Assembly: GCA_903813345.2 (NCBI GenBank)
Contig: CAIIXF020000008.1
Coordinates: forward strand, 31,398,867 to 31,462,866
Source of the DNA: Owenia fusiformis
Taxonomy: Eukaryota; Annelida; Polychaeta; Sabellida; Oweniidae
Length of the DNA stretch: 64,000 nt
Direction: 5' to 3'
This document shows, piece after piece, positions 42,791 through 55,100 of the stretch (position 1 is the stretch's first letter; each line of letters opens with the position of its first letter). The notes under the pieces were generated by a model. It searched no databases and was not told the origin of the DNA. It saw only the letters and a list, made by a program, of their open reading frames with translations. The position numbers and the translations under genes were made by a program.

Positions 42791-45166
42791 TATAAGAGTG
42801 GGTATATCTAAGCACACTGAGATGCAAAAACTGTGATTCTAGGACCTATACTAGGGTTTTAGGGGTCAAGAATTTCACTGGAGACAATATCTAGGTTTTA
42901 GGGGTCAAGGGTTTCATTTGTGTCTAAATCTGAGTCATCAAATAATTGCTTTTCATAGAAATCCAAGATGGTCACCAAAATGGGAACCAATAACAAGTAA
43001 ATGTTGATTTAAGCTCAAAGAACAGTTTATAACAGTAATTTGAGACCATGTCAAGATATTTGGTGTCAAGAATTTCAGTTATGTCTAAAACTATAACTAA
43101 TTCCTTTATTTGGATCCAAGATTTTCAACATTGCTGCCGAAGTGAAAATAAGATTTATTATCTAAACTTTTAGAGGAGTTAGAACATCAATTTTTGATAT
43201 TTTAAGTTTGCGAGGTCAATGATTTTAATTTTGTCTTAATAAATTCAACAAACATTTTATTTATATAGATATCCAATATGGCCTCCAAAATGGCTGCCAA
43301 AATGAATTCATATATCTATCCATTTATTATAGATCACCAAGAACAATACTTTGGGAAGCAATATTTACTTTAAGGAGGTCAAGAATTTTGGTTATCTAGA
43401 GCTATGTCATGAAACAACACATTTGTGATTAATATCAGAATTCAAGATGGATGCCAAAGTGTAAATATTATAAAAGGTCAAATAAGAACAAACAATTACA
43501 TGAACATTTGCGAAATAAAATCTTGGGCTCAGTATCATAAACACTGACTATGGAAAGAAGTAGACTGCACATAGGAAGCAGTAGATTATTGGATGGAGGA
43601 GATCAAGCACAAGAAATTCCTCGAAGACAAGTGTATAATACACCAGAAAGAGTTTGATGAAGATAAACATTTTAGTCAGTCCTCAAAATCGTGACTCTGC
43701 AGCCATTTTGGTGGTCATTTTGGATATCAAAATAAATGAATTATTTTATGACTTAATTAACGACAAAATTGAAATTCTTGGCCTCTTAAACCTGGACATG
43801 GTCTCCAAAATCACTGTCCTTAACTGTTCTTTGAGCTTAGATCAATAGTTACATATTCATTTCAACACCCATTTTGGTGGCCATCTTGGGTTTCTATAAA
43901 AAGTAATTATTTGAATACTTAGATTTAGACATAAATAAAATCCTTGGCCCTTACAAAATAGACAGAGTCTCCAAAATTACTGTTCTTTTAGCTTAAATCA
44001 ATAGTTACATATTCATTGTGGCATCCATTTTGGTGGCCATCTTGGATTTCTATAAAAAGTAATTGTTTGATGACTTAGATTTAGACATAAATGAAATCCT
44101 TGACCCTTAAAACCAAGACATGATCTCCAAAATCACTGTTCTTTGAGCATAAATCAATAGTTACATATTCATTTTGGCACCCATTTTAGCGACCATCTTG
44201 TATTTATATGAAGAGGTAATTATTTGATGACTCCAATTTAGACATAAATGAGATCCTTGACTCGAGAACTGTGACATGATCTCTAAAATCACTGTTCTTA
44301 ACTGTTCTTTGAGCTTTATTCAATAGTTAAATATTCATTTTGGCACCCATTTTGATGGCCATCTTGGATTTCTATAAGAAGTAATTGCTTGATGACTTAG
44401 ATTTAGACATAAGTCAAATCCTTGACCCTTTAAACCTAAACATTGTCTCCAAAATCACTGTTCTCAACTGTTCTCTGAGCTTAAATCAATCAGTTAAATA
44501 TTCATTTTGGCACCCGTTTTGGTGGCCATCTTGGATTTCTATATCAAGTAATTGTTTGATGACTCAAATTTAGACATACATGAAATCCTTGACCCCTAAA
44601 ATGCAGACATGTGCTCCAAAATCACTGTTCTTAACTGTTTTTTTTTAGCTTAAATCAATAGTTGAATATTCATTTTAGCACCCATTTTGGTGGCCATCTT
44701 GGACTTTTTATTTAAAGTAATTGTTTGATGACTAAGATTTAGACATAAGTCAAATCCTTGACCCTTAAAACCTAAATATGGTCTCCAAAATCACTGTTCT
44801 TAACTGTTCTTTGAGCTTAAATCAATAGTTACATATTCGATTTGGCATCCAATTTGGTGGCCATCTTGGATTTCTATGAAAAGTAATTATTTGATGACTC
44901 AGATTTAGACATAAATCAAATCCTTGACCTCTAAAACGTAGATATGGGCTCCAAAATCACTGTTCTAAGTGATTCTTGAGCATTAACAGTAGTTACATAT
45001 CCGTTTTTGCACCCATTATGGCAGCCATCTTGAATTTCTATAAGAAACAATTGTTTGATGACTTAGATTTAGACATAAATGAAATCCTTTACCCCCAAAA
45101 CCTAGACATAGGTCCTAAAATCACAGCTTTTGCATCTCAGTGTGCTTAGATATACCCACTCTTATA
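42791..45166. mobile_element. 2.4 kb foldback built of inverted tandem arrays
   Basis: Ends TATAAGAGTGGGTATATCTA and TAGATATACCCACTCTTATA are perfect inverted repeats, continuing AGCACACTGAGATGCAAAA on both sides. The left arm (to about 43500) holds roughly four units and the right arm (about 43680-45110) about nine units of 157-169 bp, in opposite orientations. TA or TATA flanks are possible target duplications. No coding capacity. It sits in the long last intron of gene 2, in copy 2 only. Confidence 0.85.
43680..45110. repeat. Tandem array, period 157-169 bp
   Basis: TTTAGACATAA recurs at about 43923, 44080, 44237, 44402, 44569, 44738, 44904 and 45068. Each unit also has a TCCAAAATCACTGTTCT block, ATCAATAGTTACATATTC and a CCCATTTTGGTGGCCATCTT block. 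Confidence 0.95.
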
Positions 45167-45340
45167 GTTTAGTTTAGTTTATTTACTTAAGTGTCACAGG
45201 CCTATTATTTTACATAATTATACGTTCTATTATTCAAAAGCCCCGAGCCAACAATGGCTTATGAGACACTGTCCATATCAGAAAAATTGCTTATGAAAAA
45301 TTATTGATTTTGAATAAAAAATAATATTATAGACACACAA
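45167..45340 (-). mobile_element. LINE 3' end (minus strand)
   Basis: Read on the minus strand it ends in AAATAAACTAAACTAAACTA, the same kind of tail as the LINE at 14706-17253, preceded by a short 3' region (AAGCCATTGTTGGCTCGGGG). It abuts the foldback end at 45166. Confidence 0.45.
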
Positions 45341-45509
45341 TCAGTCAATTACTAGTACGTCGAATAATCCAATCCAATCCAAACCTTATATTGTGACACG
45401 TGCCATGCCATATTGTGACATGTGACCATGTAATTTGCATCGTAGGGGCTTAGTATTCTTTTTCATAATACCTAGAGCGGAAACTTATTGAGTATTATGC
45501 AATGGAATT

Positions 45510-45665
45510 GCACTGTGGGCAGTTCAAAAACGCAGCCTTTTGCTTGTTAGTGTAAATTACTTCAGGGTGTTTGACCTAGTGGTCCATAACTCGTAAAAGG
45601 GCCATGTTGTGTACTTGTATGACTGTGTATGAGTGCACCTAAAAGAACACAGGGCTCACCCTAGA
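45510..45665 (+). mobile_element. SINE body copy
   Basis: Copy 2 counterpart of 13440-13640: GGGTGTTTGACCTAGTGGTC, GTATGACTGTGTATGAGTGC, AACACAGGGCTCACCC. Confidence 0.5.
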
Positions 45666-45692
45666 CTATATCCTCTAGTCTGAAATTTTTTG

Positions 45693-46419
45693 AAAGGATT
45701 GGTATCGATATGGAGAACCTTTTGAACACAGGTTTCTCTTAAACCAGTCATAAAAAATCTAAAGATTTAACACATCGTCAATTTAATGGTCATCTTTTGA
45801 GTGGTAACAATATAATTTGAAAAATACCTATATACTTTCATTTATATTGTTTTAGAAAACACATCAAACACTTGTTTTGTTCTTGGTATCATGTTGATAT
45901 CAGCGTGAAATGAAACCTCATTGGAACAAAACGACATAAACACTACATGTTTAGGTCTCTCAATGTTGTAATTGTACAAAGGAAAATTTTGGTTGATTTT
46001 AAAAAAGTATTTTGTTAATGAAATAAAAGGTTTATCTTGATTTTTCATCTATTTTAGGGGGATTTTGTTTTAATTTTTTGAATACTTTTTAAAATCAACC
46101 CAAAATTCCTTTGTATAACTATAATATTGAGATGTCTAAAAACATGTTGTATATGCTAGTTTGTTCCAACAAGGTTCGGGAAGACATTTTATTTCATTCT
46201 CAAGAATTGGTAGAAAGGAGCAAAAGCAATTGCACTAAGAAAACAAAAAATGTTAACAAAAACAGTTACATAAAATATTTCTAAGCAAATTTCGCATTAA
46301 ATTGTTGTCAATCAGTCAACATCATATAAAATACCATGTTTTTTACAGAATGTTTTCAATGATTGGTTTAAGAGAAAAACATTGTTGAATTCAGTTCTCC
46401 ATATCGATACCACTCCTTT
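45693..46419. mobile_element. 727 bp foldback element (family member 2)
   Basis: Same family as 31903-32633, in opposite orientation: TATCGATATGGAGAAC at the left end and GTTCTCCATATCGATA at the right, centre ATCTATTTTAGGGGGATTTT. Not present near 13680 in copy 1. Confidence 0.8.
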
Positions 46420-46771
46420 GGAATGAAAATATTCAGACTATCTATAGCCCACATATGTTAAAATTTGAGATTGAAAATATTTTTGTTTACATAGGGAGTG
46501 CCATTCAAAATGGCCGATTGGGTAAATTAATTTGCATATTTGTTGTTACTTCCCTTGCTTTATTTCTATTTGACAATAAGCTGTGTTACAGTTACTTTTT
46601 ATAGCCTTCAATTATGCCTTATTTAATTAAATTGTTATAATGCTTATTTTTGGAAGTGAAGTTTCCTCAAATTGATAATTGTGTTCAGGAAATTTCATGT
46701 TTTTTCCCACAGGAGGGACATAATGATCAATAGACTGAATTCTCAGAAAATTCAGTCAATTGGATATAGAC

Positions 46772-46905
46772 TAGGGCTCGCCCAAAGAGGGGCTCCCGGG
46801 TCTGCCTTCCATGATTTCATGCGACCGTACATATACGGGATATATCCAAGAGGTATTGCTCACCTTCAATGGTGGTAAACAACATACAATACAATAAGAA
46901 TCAGA
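46772..46905 (+). mobile_element. SINE 3' half copy
   Basis: GGGCTCGCCCAAAGAGGGGC, CCCGGGTCTGCCTTCC, ATATCCAAGAGGTATTGCTC, then an ACAATACAATAAG tail. It links the body and 3' tail segments that are separated in the intron 4 copies. Confidence 0.55.
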
Positions 46906-47053
46906 AGAGCAGTATCGTTCATCAGGACATATTTCTTGATTTTCTCGGGTTTTGGTTAGTAATCTGTATAAATACTCACAGGTGTGAGTAGAAATAAAAA
47001 CTAAACTGAAACTTAAACTACTGTATCAATGCATAATTACGTTCTATTTTCAG

Positions 47054-47070
47054 ATGTTACGGTGAGCTAG
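47054..47070 (+). CDS. Gene 2 putative last exon
   Basis: Counterpart of 13697-13713: acceptor CTATTTTCAG, VTVS, stop TAG, then AATAAA at 47262. Confidence 0.3.
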
Positions 47071-47261
47071 AATAACAGCAGTTCCGATTACTATTACAAC
47101 ACCAACAAATCAGACATTTCGGACAATTAAAAATCAGTACTGTTATTGCAACAATACATATATATGAATAGTGACTAATCCATTGATTGACGCAATGTGA
47201 CAATTTAACTCCATTATATGTGTAACCTTTTACATTTATACAGGGTGACCCTCAAATTTGG

Positions 47262-47267
47262 AATAAA
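47262..47267 (+). promoter_or_regulatory. Candidate poly(A) signal of gene 2
   Basis: AATAAA about 190 bases after the putative stop, in the position matching 13869 in gene 1. Same caveat as there. Confidence 0.3.
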
Positions 47268-48690
47268 TTTTTGGTCCATAACTACAATGTTTGTGAAATA
47301 TGTTTTTATTTTATCACGTACTCTCCTAGTTATATTTAAGAAGTGGTATATGCACTTTTTCCTGAGCTTTAATGCATAATGAACCCACTGCCGAGAGTTA
47401 AAATAAGTATCCTCACAAATAACAGTCATTATCATAGAAAAAACACAATTAACAACATGTATGACATGTAAATACAAATGCCTTAAAGACCCATGAAGAA
47501 TAGAAAAAATTATAATTTTAGATATATTTGTAACAGTTTGGGATTTATTTTTAACGGTTTATTTATTTTAAATTGCATTGCTATAGTTCGTGCGTAACAC
47601 ATACGTACTGTAATTACCAGTTTGTTCGGAACTTATTGTTAACAGACTTACTGCAAAGCAACAAAAATTACAATATCCGAGGACGCCTATTAATATGATA
47701 TGTCTGCCCCGATTTTCAGATTCACTTTAAGCATGCAAACGGAGATTCTGTTGATTTTGCCCAGCCTGGACGAAAAACTATATTCTAGGCCCTACTTACT
47801 ATTGAAAATACAACTTGCATATATGCCTTAAACACGTCCAAGTATGGGATAAACCTACACCTCTCTCGATCCACCAGACTTTCCATAGCACCAGGCAAAA
47901 CCAAATTCGAATGGGATATATTGACGGAGGTATAAAACGTACCATAAACCAATATTCAGTTTCCGGCCAAGAAATACGCGTTATGCACCATATCCATACC
48001 ATATCATACAATGCTGTCGATTGTGTATTTTACCATTTTTAATATCACGTGAAAAACTTACAATGCAGAAATCAAACATAAGTTAAGAGTTACGAGACAA
48101 CAACACATCTCGGCGAACCTTCTATTGATTCCTCTTTTTAATGAGCCCGTTACAGAATAAAGATCAATCGGAATAACGAATGACTCCATCCCTAAAACGC
48201 AACTTCAATTAGCCAATTCAAATTAAAAGATACAAATACCCGAAAAAAGATTTTTATCCAAATTCAGCCTGGAAAAAACGGATTTTATTTAAATTCAGCC
48301 CGAATACCCCTGGTATTTTTACTTAAACCTGAACCCGGATTAATCCTGGAATCTTTTTTATGCAACCCGGATAACCCGGATTTTTTAAATCAGACTGGAA
48401 TTTTGTGAGAAGTATTAATAGTGATACAGTTATTAATCTTTAACTCAGGTATCATGTGTAGCATGTGTAGTCTAAAGACAACTATAGGATATCCTATGAT
48501 TTTGAGGAATATCACCTTTATCTACTCGGTGATATTGATGTCTGCACGAGAGATGAAATTTATGACTATGTTTTCATAATACTATAAGAATCCCATGCAA
48601 ATCATTTGAGAGGTGAATCGTTTACTTTAACTAAGTAATGATATACTCTCTATATACGTGTATGTACGTACCTTGGATTAAACAACGCAA
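47268..48690. other. Intergenic, conserved between copies, no gene seen
   Basis: Counterpart of 14250-14705 plus 17254-18200 with the LINE absent, giving the empty LINE site at 47736. It holds the truncated palindrome at 48527-48560. Confidence 0.5.
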
Positions 48691-49426
48691 TTCCTGCTGC
48701 GCTGCTGACCAAATTTCTGATACACTATCTTGTTTTTGGTGATTTATGTAGTCCTAACAATTGCATCAAAGGAGACCACTTTAAATGAACTGCTGACCCA
48801 AGAATACCTAACATCGAAGGAACATCGCCAAAATCACAAAACCATGGCCGAGTCGTCTCAGTTCGCCTAGAATTTAATTTCGTCCTCCTAGCCAAGTTCA
48901 TCGGATCGTTGAATTAGACAAACCGATTATTGAGAGGACTTCAAAAACAAATGTTATTTATCAGTACAATAGAATTGTAATATTTCTCTTTTTACACAAT
49001 AATATTACACCCCCTATAAAGTTTGACCCAGTTTTGCTTTATTGTAATCTTACCCAACATCAAAGTGTAACACGTGAAACTTTTTTTTAATTTCAAAAAG
49101 TGGTTTTTGAAGGACTTTTTGCTCGAAAAATGGTGAATTTATTTAAAACTAACTTTGAGAGGTCACGCATCTTTTGATAGGCGATAGTGCATAGTATCAT
49201 CATCAGGAGTTTTTTTATTCAGAAAATTGGTTCACAAATAAGGGAGAAATGAACCATCCAGGCAGGAACCATCCATGTGTACTTAAAGGTACATGTAATA
49301 AAGTAACATCATACTTATGTCCGATCATAAGTTCATATAATAGTTGGCTTTCAAATATTATTTGTTTGACATGTATGAGACCAATGTTAACGCTTCCAGG
49401 GGGAATCGGACATGCAGGCCTTACTA

Positions 49427-50779
49427 TAGCCTTGCCCAAGTCGGTATTTTTTTACTCATCTGATATTGAATTATTACCGCCTTGTACAATCCAATACATC
49501 TCCGCTGATATTATGCTAAGTTATTCAGCAGTTTCGAGATTTCCATAAATACCTACGCTGTCAGGGGTATCGCGAAACCTTATTTATTGACAAGATCGCA
49601 TGGGCACGACGTGTGACTTCAGGCTGATTGACTAATCAAAACATCATCAGGTTGACCTGCATAAACAAAGCAAACAACCCGTCTACGACTTGAAATTCAA
49701 TGATCTGATCGAGTGTTTCTTTAGAGTCAGGAAACCTAAACCTAACAAGTACAACATGTTATCAATTCCTGACCCTTTGAGGAGATAATGGGAAAATCTG
49801 GATATAAAGTATCAAGTAACATCTCATATCATATCTTATAGACATATTGCTCCCCCCTCCGTCCCATTTTAATTATTTTCGATTATTTTTTATACAACGT
49901 ATGGAAACGTATTTTGTAAAGTCATTAAGGTCATTAATTTTATGATGATAATGTCACTTACAAATATTTATTGCAGGTTGTGTAGACCGTTGATGCTTGA
50001 TTTAAAGCAAAAACATTGACTTTTGCACGTTGGTGGCGTTGCGCCTTTTTTAATAGATCTTATACCTAAGAAGATAATCGGCTAAAAAAAATTCGTAGAA
50101 TACGTGACATATTTTACCATACAGTGCGCCTATTCGTTTAGCAATTTAATCATAAACCTTTTCTTGGAAAAATATTTTTGCAGATTTGTTCACTTTTCTA
50201 CCAGAAATTGCTTGCTGCCCCCCTCCGTCCCATTTTCACGATCACCGGGCGTGAGACTTACAATATATTATTTAATTAAATGTACATTGGAATGTAAGCG
50301 GTCATTAATATAAAGTAAATCATGCGATTCAATGTTGATTTAAAACTGAATTCGAAAATGCACGGAGACCTAGTCCGGCCATGTAGTCGTCGATCTGATT
50401 CAGTGATTGAATCTCACACCAGATGTTCGATCATTCGAATTCAGCGATCGTTTCAACGTTTTTTGTTGGAATCTTCTCACCTATAGGTATCCAACCGATG
50501 CTCCGGCACCCAATAAACTCTGATTGATATTTATCTGATAAAATATTTGTATTTTCATGATGAATTCGTGCAAGATTTGTTCATGAAAAGTCCCGGTGAA
50601 AAGTGTACTTGTTTTTGACCGTGCATAATAATGAGCTAACGCGTCAGCCCTGTCGTTGATTGGTCAAATTTCAACAAACATAGACATTGGGTCGGTAAAG
50701 CACGTGGCATACTCTTGGGTACAAGGCAGTCATAATAGAAATCAAGATAAGTAAAAGAGACCAACTTTGGCAAGTCTAG
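49427..50779. mobile_element. 1.35 kb hAT-type element, non-autonomous
   Basis: Left terminus TAGCCTTGCCCAAGTCGG, right terminus AAGATAAGTAAAAGAGACC then TTGGCAAGTCTAG, flanked by the perfect 8 bp repeat CCTTACTA (49419-49426 and 50780-50787). Same ends as the 96 bp MITE at 12584. No hAT transposase is recognisable inside. The middle contains a half-copy of the small foldback family (49980-50255). It lies in the loop of the intergenic foldback described at 18210. Confidence 0.85.
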
Positions 50780-51339
50780 CCTTACTATTTACACGAGCAC
50801 ATGTTCTTTCTGTTTTGAAAAAGTCGATATGTGATGTATATTTCTTGGTTTTTCAAAGAAGTCTACAAATATTTCGCTACGGTTTTATCTTTACATCGTT
50901 ATTTTAATCACCGCCATAATTTTTCAAACGAGTTACCTTGAAATATCAAGACGTCATGCTATTTTCATACTTATAGATCTAGAAATCAATGTGACTGTCA
51001 TTGGCCATTTATTAAGCAGTGGGTGACAAAATGTTTCTACTTTCCCGGTGAATGTCGAGTTTCACATAATACGAAATCAATGTAATTTTAGGCGATCTGT
51101 TTGCATGGGGTGTAAAACAACCTTTCCATGGTTCTGTGATTTTGGCGATGTTCCTTCGGTCGGAGCTATACGTTGGTCAACTATTTATTCAACTTTGGGT
51201 CTCTTATTGATACAGTCGCTGAGGCCTCGCTGAGGAGTACATTAAATCATCAAAACGGGATACTGAATAAGAAACTGGGTCAGAATCATCAAATACGTTG
51301 TTCAACTATATGTAAGTACATGTATCGAGAGTATTTTAT

Positions 51340-51720
51340 TAAGAAATAAAATAAAAGGTTCACTGCTTCAGTGATTTGCAAGGGAATTTTATTCTATTAT
51401 TACTCTAAAAATATAGTCATAAATTTCATGCAGTGATTAGAAACCCATTTTGGCAACAGGAAGTCTTAAACCGGAAGTGTTAAAACCTTTTAATGTTTGA
51501 ATCTTTGTTTTGATGATTTTTTTGAATCGTCAAACATAAACTGGTTTTTGTAGTATATGGGCGATTCAGAAGGCGAGTTCGTTTGCCAAAATTATGGAGG
51601 GGTTGTATAACCTGTTGCTAACACTGTTTTATGAAATCGCTTGAGCAACCCGCTGTCATTTAGCTTAAATGTTATCTAAATATAATTTGTAATGACTAAG
51701 AAAAGTTGTTCGCGGATTTT
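51340..51720. other. Intergenic, single unit of the copy 1 duplication
   Basis: Counterpart of about 19800-21180 without the TTAA element and without the tandem duplication. It joins at about 51720 to sequence matching 27150, so about 6 kb present in copy 1 (21180-27150) is missing here. Confidence 0.6.
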
Positions 51721-52103
51721 TTTTATTTCGATGCACGTATTTTGTTACTAAATCACTGATTTTTATTTGTAGTACATCTTGAAATATGAAACTTTAGACA
51801 AAAACCAGTTGAACTTGATATTGTTGATTATTCGGTTCCGAGTTCCATTGATTTCAATGGGTTTTCGCAATACCCTCGTGTTCATTCTTAAAAAGTGCAA
51901 AGCTTCAGTTCTAGAAAAGCTTTTACATTGATTTTGTTTTATTTGAAAAATAATAGATTGTTCTTGTAGCAATTAAGTATAGCATTATAGCACCAGAACA
52001 TTTTATTTAGAAAGAAAATTAACAATTAATTACAACATGTCAAAAATTATATTGTTGCCTTTCCAGGTTTTTGATAATTCATAGCTTATGGAGAGATCGT
52101 AAG

Positions 52104-52167
52104 ATGGCCTTCTTCCATCCCATAGTGATGTTATTGGTGATGCTTGGATTGACCACTGCTAAGATAG
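52104..52167 (+). CDS. Gene 3 exon 1: signal peptide
   Basis: 64 bp, donor GTGAAT, phase 1. Encodes MAFFHPIVMLLVMLGLTTAK, identical to gene 2 up to the last codon (ATA for ACA). A four-codon upstream frame lies at 52088-52102. Confidence 0.85.
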
Positions 52168-55100
52168 GTGAATAAAAGGCTCGAGATATCAATTCTCAAA
52201 TATATTTGTCAAGTCATTTTCATTGTAAATGTACTTCAAGTGATTTATTAATATTAAACCATCACATAACCACTGGGTAATCGTCTCAACAATACAATAT
52301 AACATATTCCCAGCCTTACTAAAATAGAATTGACATATTTCAATTATAGTACTACGGCCAAGGCCATTTGTGTCCAAAACACCTAGATTCTATTTGACTT
52401 TAGATTCTTGTAGGGGACCCCAAGGCATGAAAAAAAGGTTGTGAACCCTTGCAAAGCAGGCTCAATAGTGGGGAGTCAGCAAATTTTATCATTTTCAAGT
52501 CGGAGTTTGACCATATGCTTGAAACTATTTAATATCTCATTTGAAGATGTTACAATTATAAGAAACATTGTTAAGATATCAATAAGGCATGTGTATAGAA
52601 TTTCTGAAAGTTTGGGTCTTATCCAACAAGATTTGGTAGAGATATGGGATAATTTGTCCCATACATAATTTCTCTTCAAAACTTCTTAATCAGTCGATAG
52701 ATATTGTATATCGTTATAGAAAAATGTGTTATTCTAGAAAATCATAAAGACAAAATGTTTTCTCATAGAGCTTTGTATTGCAAATATATAAATTGGTTTT
52801 ATAACCAAGAGTATTTTGATTACATAGGTCATAGTCTATCACAGAAAGCAATATGTGTCTGTAGAGAATGTCCGTTGTGCTTCCTCTGACTTCTGGTGTG
52901 TTTGAGCGTTAAAATCCGCTGCCTCTAGTGAGATCGACTATTTTCGGGTTGATTGTCGAGTTCTTTGATCGTCTTCGTGACGCGTGTGCTCCAAAGGCAA
53001 TATGGAGTAGACTTACAAGGGTTTAAATAATCTGCACTGAACTGCAATTTTAACAGATGACAGATAATGGCGAACAAATGATCAAAATTCGATATTTGAT
53101 AATATATAAAGTGTCAAAAAGTGCGATACAATACTCTCGTTTAAGCAAAAGATTTAACTGATCTATCAAATGGAAAAAAATCTGTTTTTCGAACATGAAA
53201 TCTGTAAGGAAGACCTAGAGATCCCAATAATCGCGATTGGATGCGACACAAGGCAGCTTAATGATGCCTGGGGCAAGAACTGCTCAAAACTGAAGAAGCT
53301 GTATGAGCTTGAGTGCAAAAAATGGACACTGCTGGAGAAATCAGTATGAAAAGGTTCTGGTACATTGTGAAACGACTCAGAGAAAAAGATAAAGGAACTT
53401 CAGCTATCAGAAACTAAAAAGGGGAAATCAGACGATGAAGATTTCTGACAAGAGGGGAAGGAGTATTTTAGCAGACTAATGTCCCCCACAATAAATGATA
53501 GCAACGACAACTAACATGAATGTCACGTGCTTAACAGAGTTGATGATGTTGTAGAAGAAAGCATGACTAATGAAGATTATTCATTTAGAGAAACCATAAG
53601 CCTTGATGAAATGGAGAAGGGGACAGGATTATTGAGTTTTTGACTGTTACTAAACCGAATCATACAACTAGAATACGTTTCTTTGAGTTTGAGACTTAGA
53701 GTCTTAGACAATCATAGAGGAATAACACTTGTTTCAACACATTTGAAAATATTAGAGAAGCTCGTGGTTAATAGGAGTATGATTGTTAAATTATATTATC
53801 AGAGGAAATGTCGTGTTTACAATAGTACAAGATCCTCGTTACAAAAAAAGTATCATTTTGTTCGTTTATCTGCAGAAATCGTGAATCTTTGTATGATGAA
53901 ACAACATTGTATTGCAATAAATTTTAACTGCCCGAGCAAGTTGAAGGGCGGGTGTTACAAGAGAAAATGAGGGTAGACCCCCCCAAATTATTTGAGGGGC
54001 CAAAAAGAAAAAAAAATTGTGGGCACTCTTCATAACTATGCCCAAGATGGTCAATTAATATAAGGACACCATTAATCAGGCATTTTGATTTTAAGCATTT
54101 TACTACCCTCAATTCAATTTTGAGTATATCTAATTTCAAGAATATTCCCTCATAACTTTTGTTGTAGCTCATTAATGCCTATGAAAAAAAATCACCAACC
54201 TTGCTCAAGTATGATTTGATAGAGTCGGAAAGTATGACAGTGATGTGTTAAATTAATATTGAGAGAGAAAATCCCAACAACCCTACCCCTTCTTCAACAA
54301 TGGGGTAGGGGTGAATATGAAAAAAGAGTACATTATTTATGCAAATTCTTTTTTATCCTGCCAAAGATGGTCAATTAGTATGAAGTTCACTATTTATTAG
54401 ACATTTTGCAGGATGTTTGGAATTAATTTGTGATTTAAAGCATTTTACTACCTCCAATTCAATTTTGAGTATATCTAATTTGAAGAACATTTCCTCATAA
54501 CTTTTGTTGTAGTGCATAAATGCCTCTGAAAAAATCCACAACCTTGCTCAAGTTTCACTTGGTAAGGCCAGAAAGTATGACAGCGATGTGTTAACTTAAT
54601 ATGGTGAGGAAAATCCCAACAGCCCCACCCCTTCTTCAACAGTGGGTGGGGGTCAATATGAAAAAATATTTTGTGAGTTCATTATTTATGAAAATTCTTT
54701 TTTATCCTGCTTAAGATGGTCAATTAGTGTGAAGTTCACTATACAGGGTGTCCCGAAAGTATGGCCCCCCCCCCTAGGCAGACATATACCAGTGTCGTCA
54801 TAGTAAGTGTCATATATCATTTTAAAGCATATCCAAAGTTACATTGATTCACCAAGTATCATGGTTCAACTCTCAAATGTGAAAAAGTTACAGGCATTTC
54901 AAAATTTAGTGTTTGGTCAAAAGTAAGTTCAATTTTACGCCAAATCACTAGTAAATGTGTCCTCCCGGGCCATCTTAACAGCAGCAATTATTTTCGGGTC
55001 GGATGGATATTGAGTTGGAAAAAGAGAACACTGAGGGTAGAAACTCTAAGAAAACTCTTCTAAAGTCCCCTAACAGGTTTTAAGAGGGTTATAAAATTCC

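Larger units (their letters stand above)
27534..47070 (+). pseudogene. Gene 2: diverged paralogue with in-frame stop
   Basis: Same exon plan as gene 1: 27534-27597, 30489-30581, 30921-30959, 31291-31407, 33223-33346, 33810-35137, 35385-35708, 36023-36352, 38267-38575, then weak 38708-38740 and 47054-47070. All splice sites of the first nine exons are intact and every join is in frame, yet exon 6 has TAG at 34816-34818 near the end of RPVY module 1. As read, the product is 481 residues: signal peptide, EGF units, DUF3011-like module, mucin tract, one module lacking its closing Cys. All downstream module exons remain open, so the stop is young, or bypassed, or the short protein is the real product. 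It could be called a coding gene with a truncated product. The extent past 38575 is tentative. Confidence 0.7.

Noticed and set aside
48527-48560. Intact palindrome in copy 2
   Set aside because: Only the left arm and part of the centre are present; the right arm seen in copy 1 is missing.
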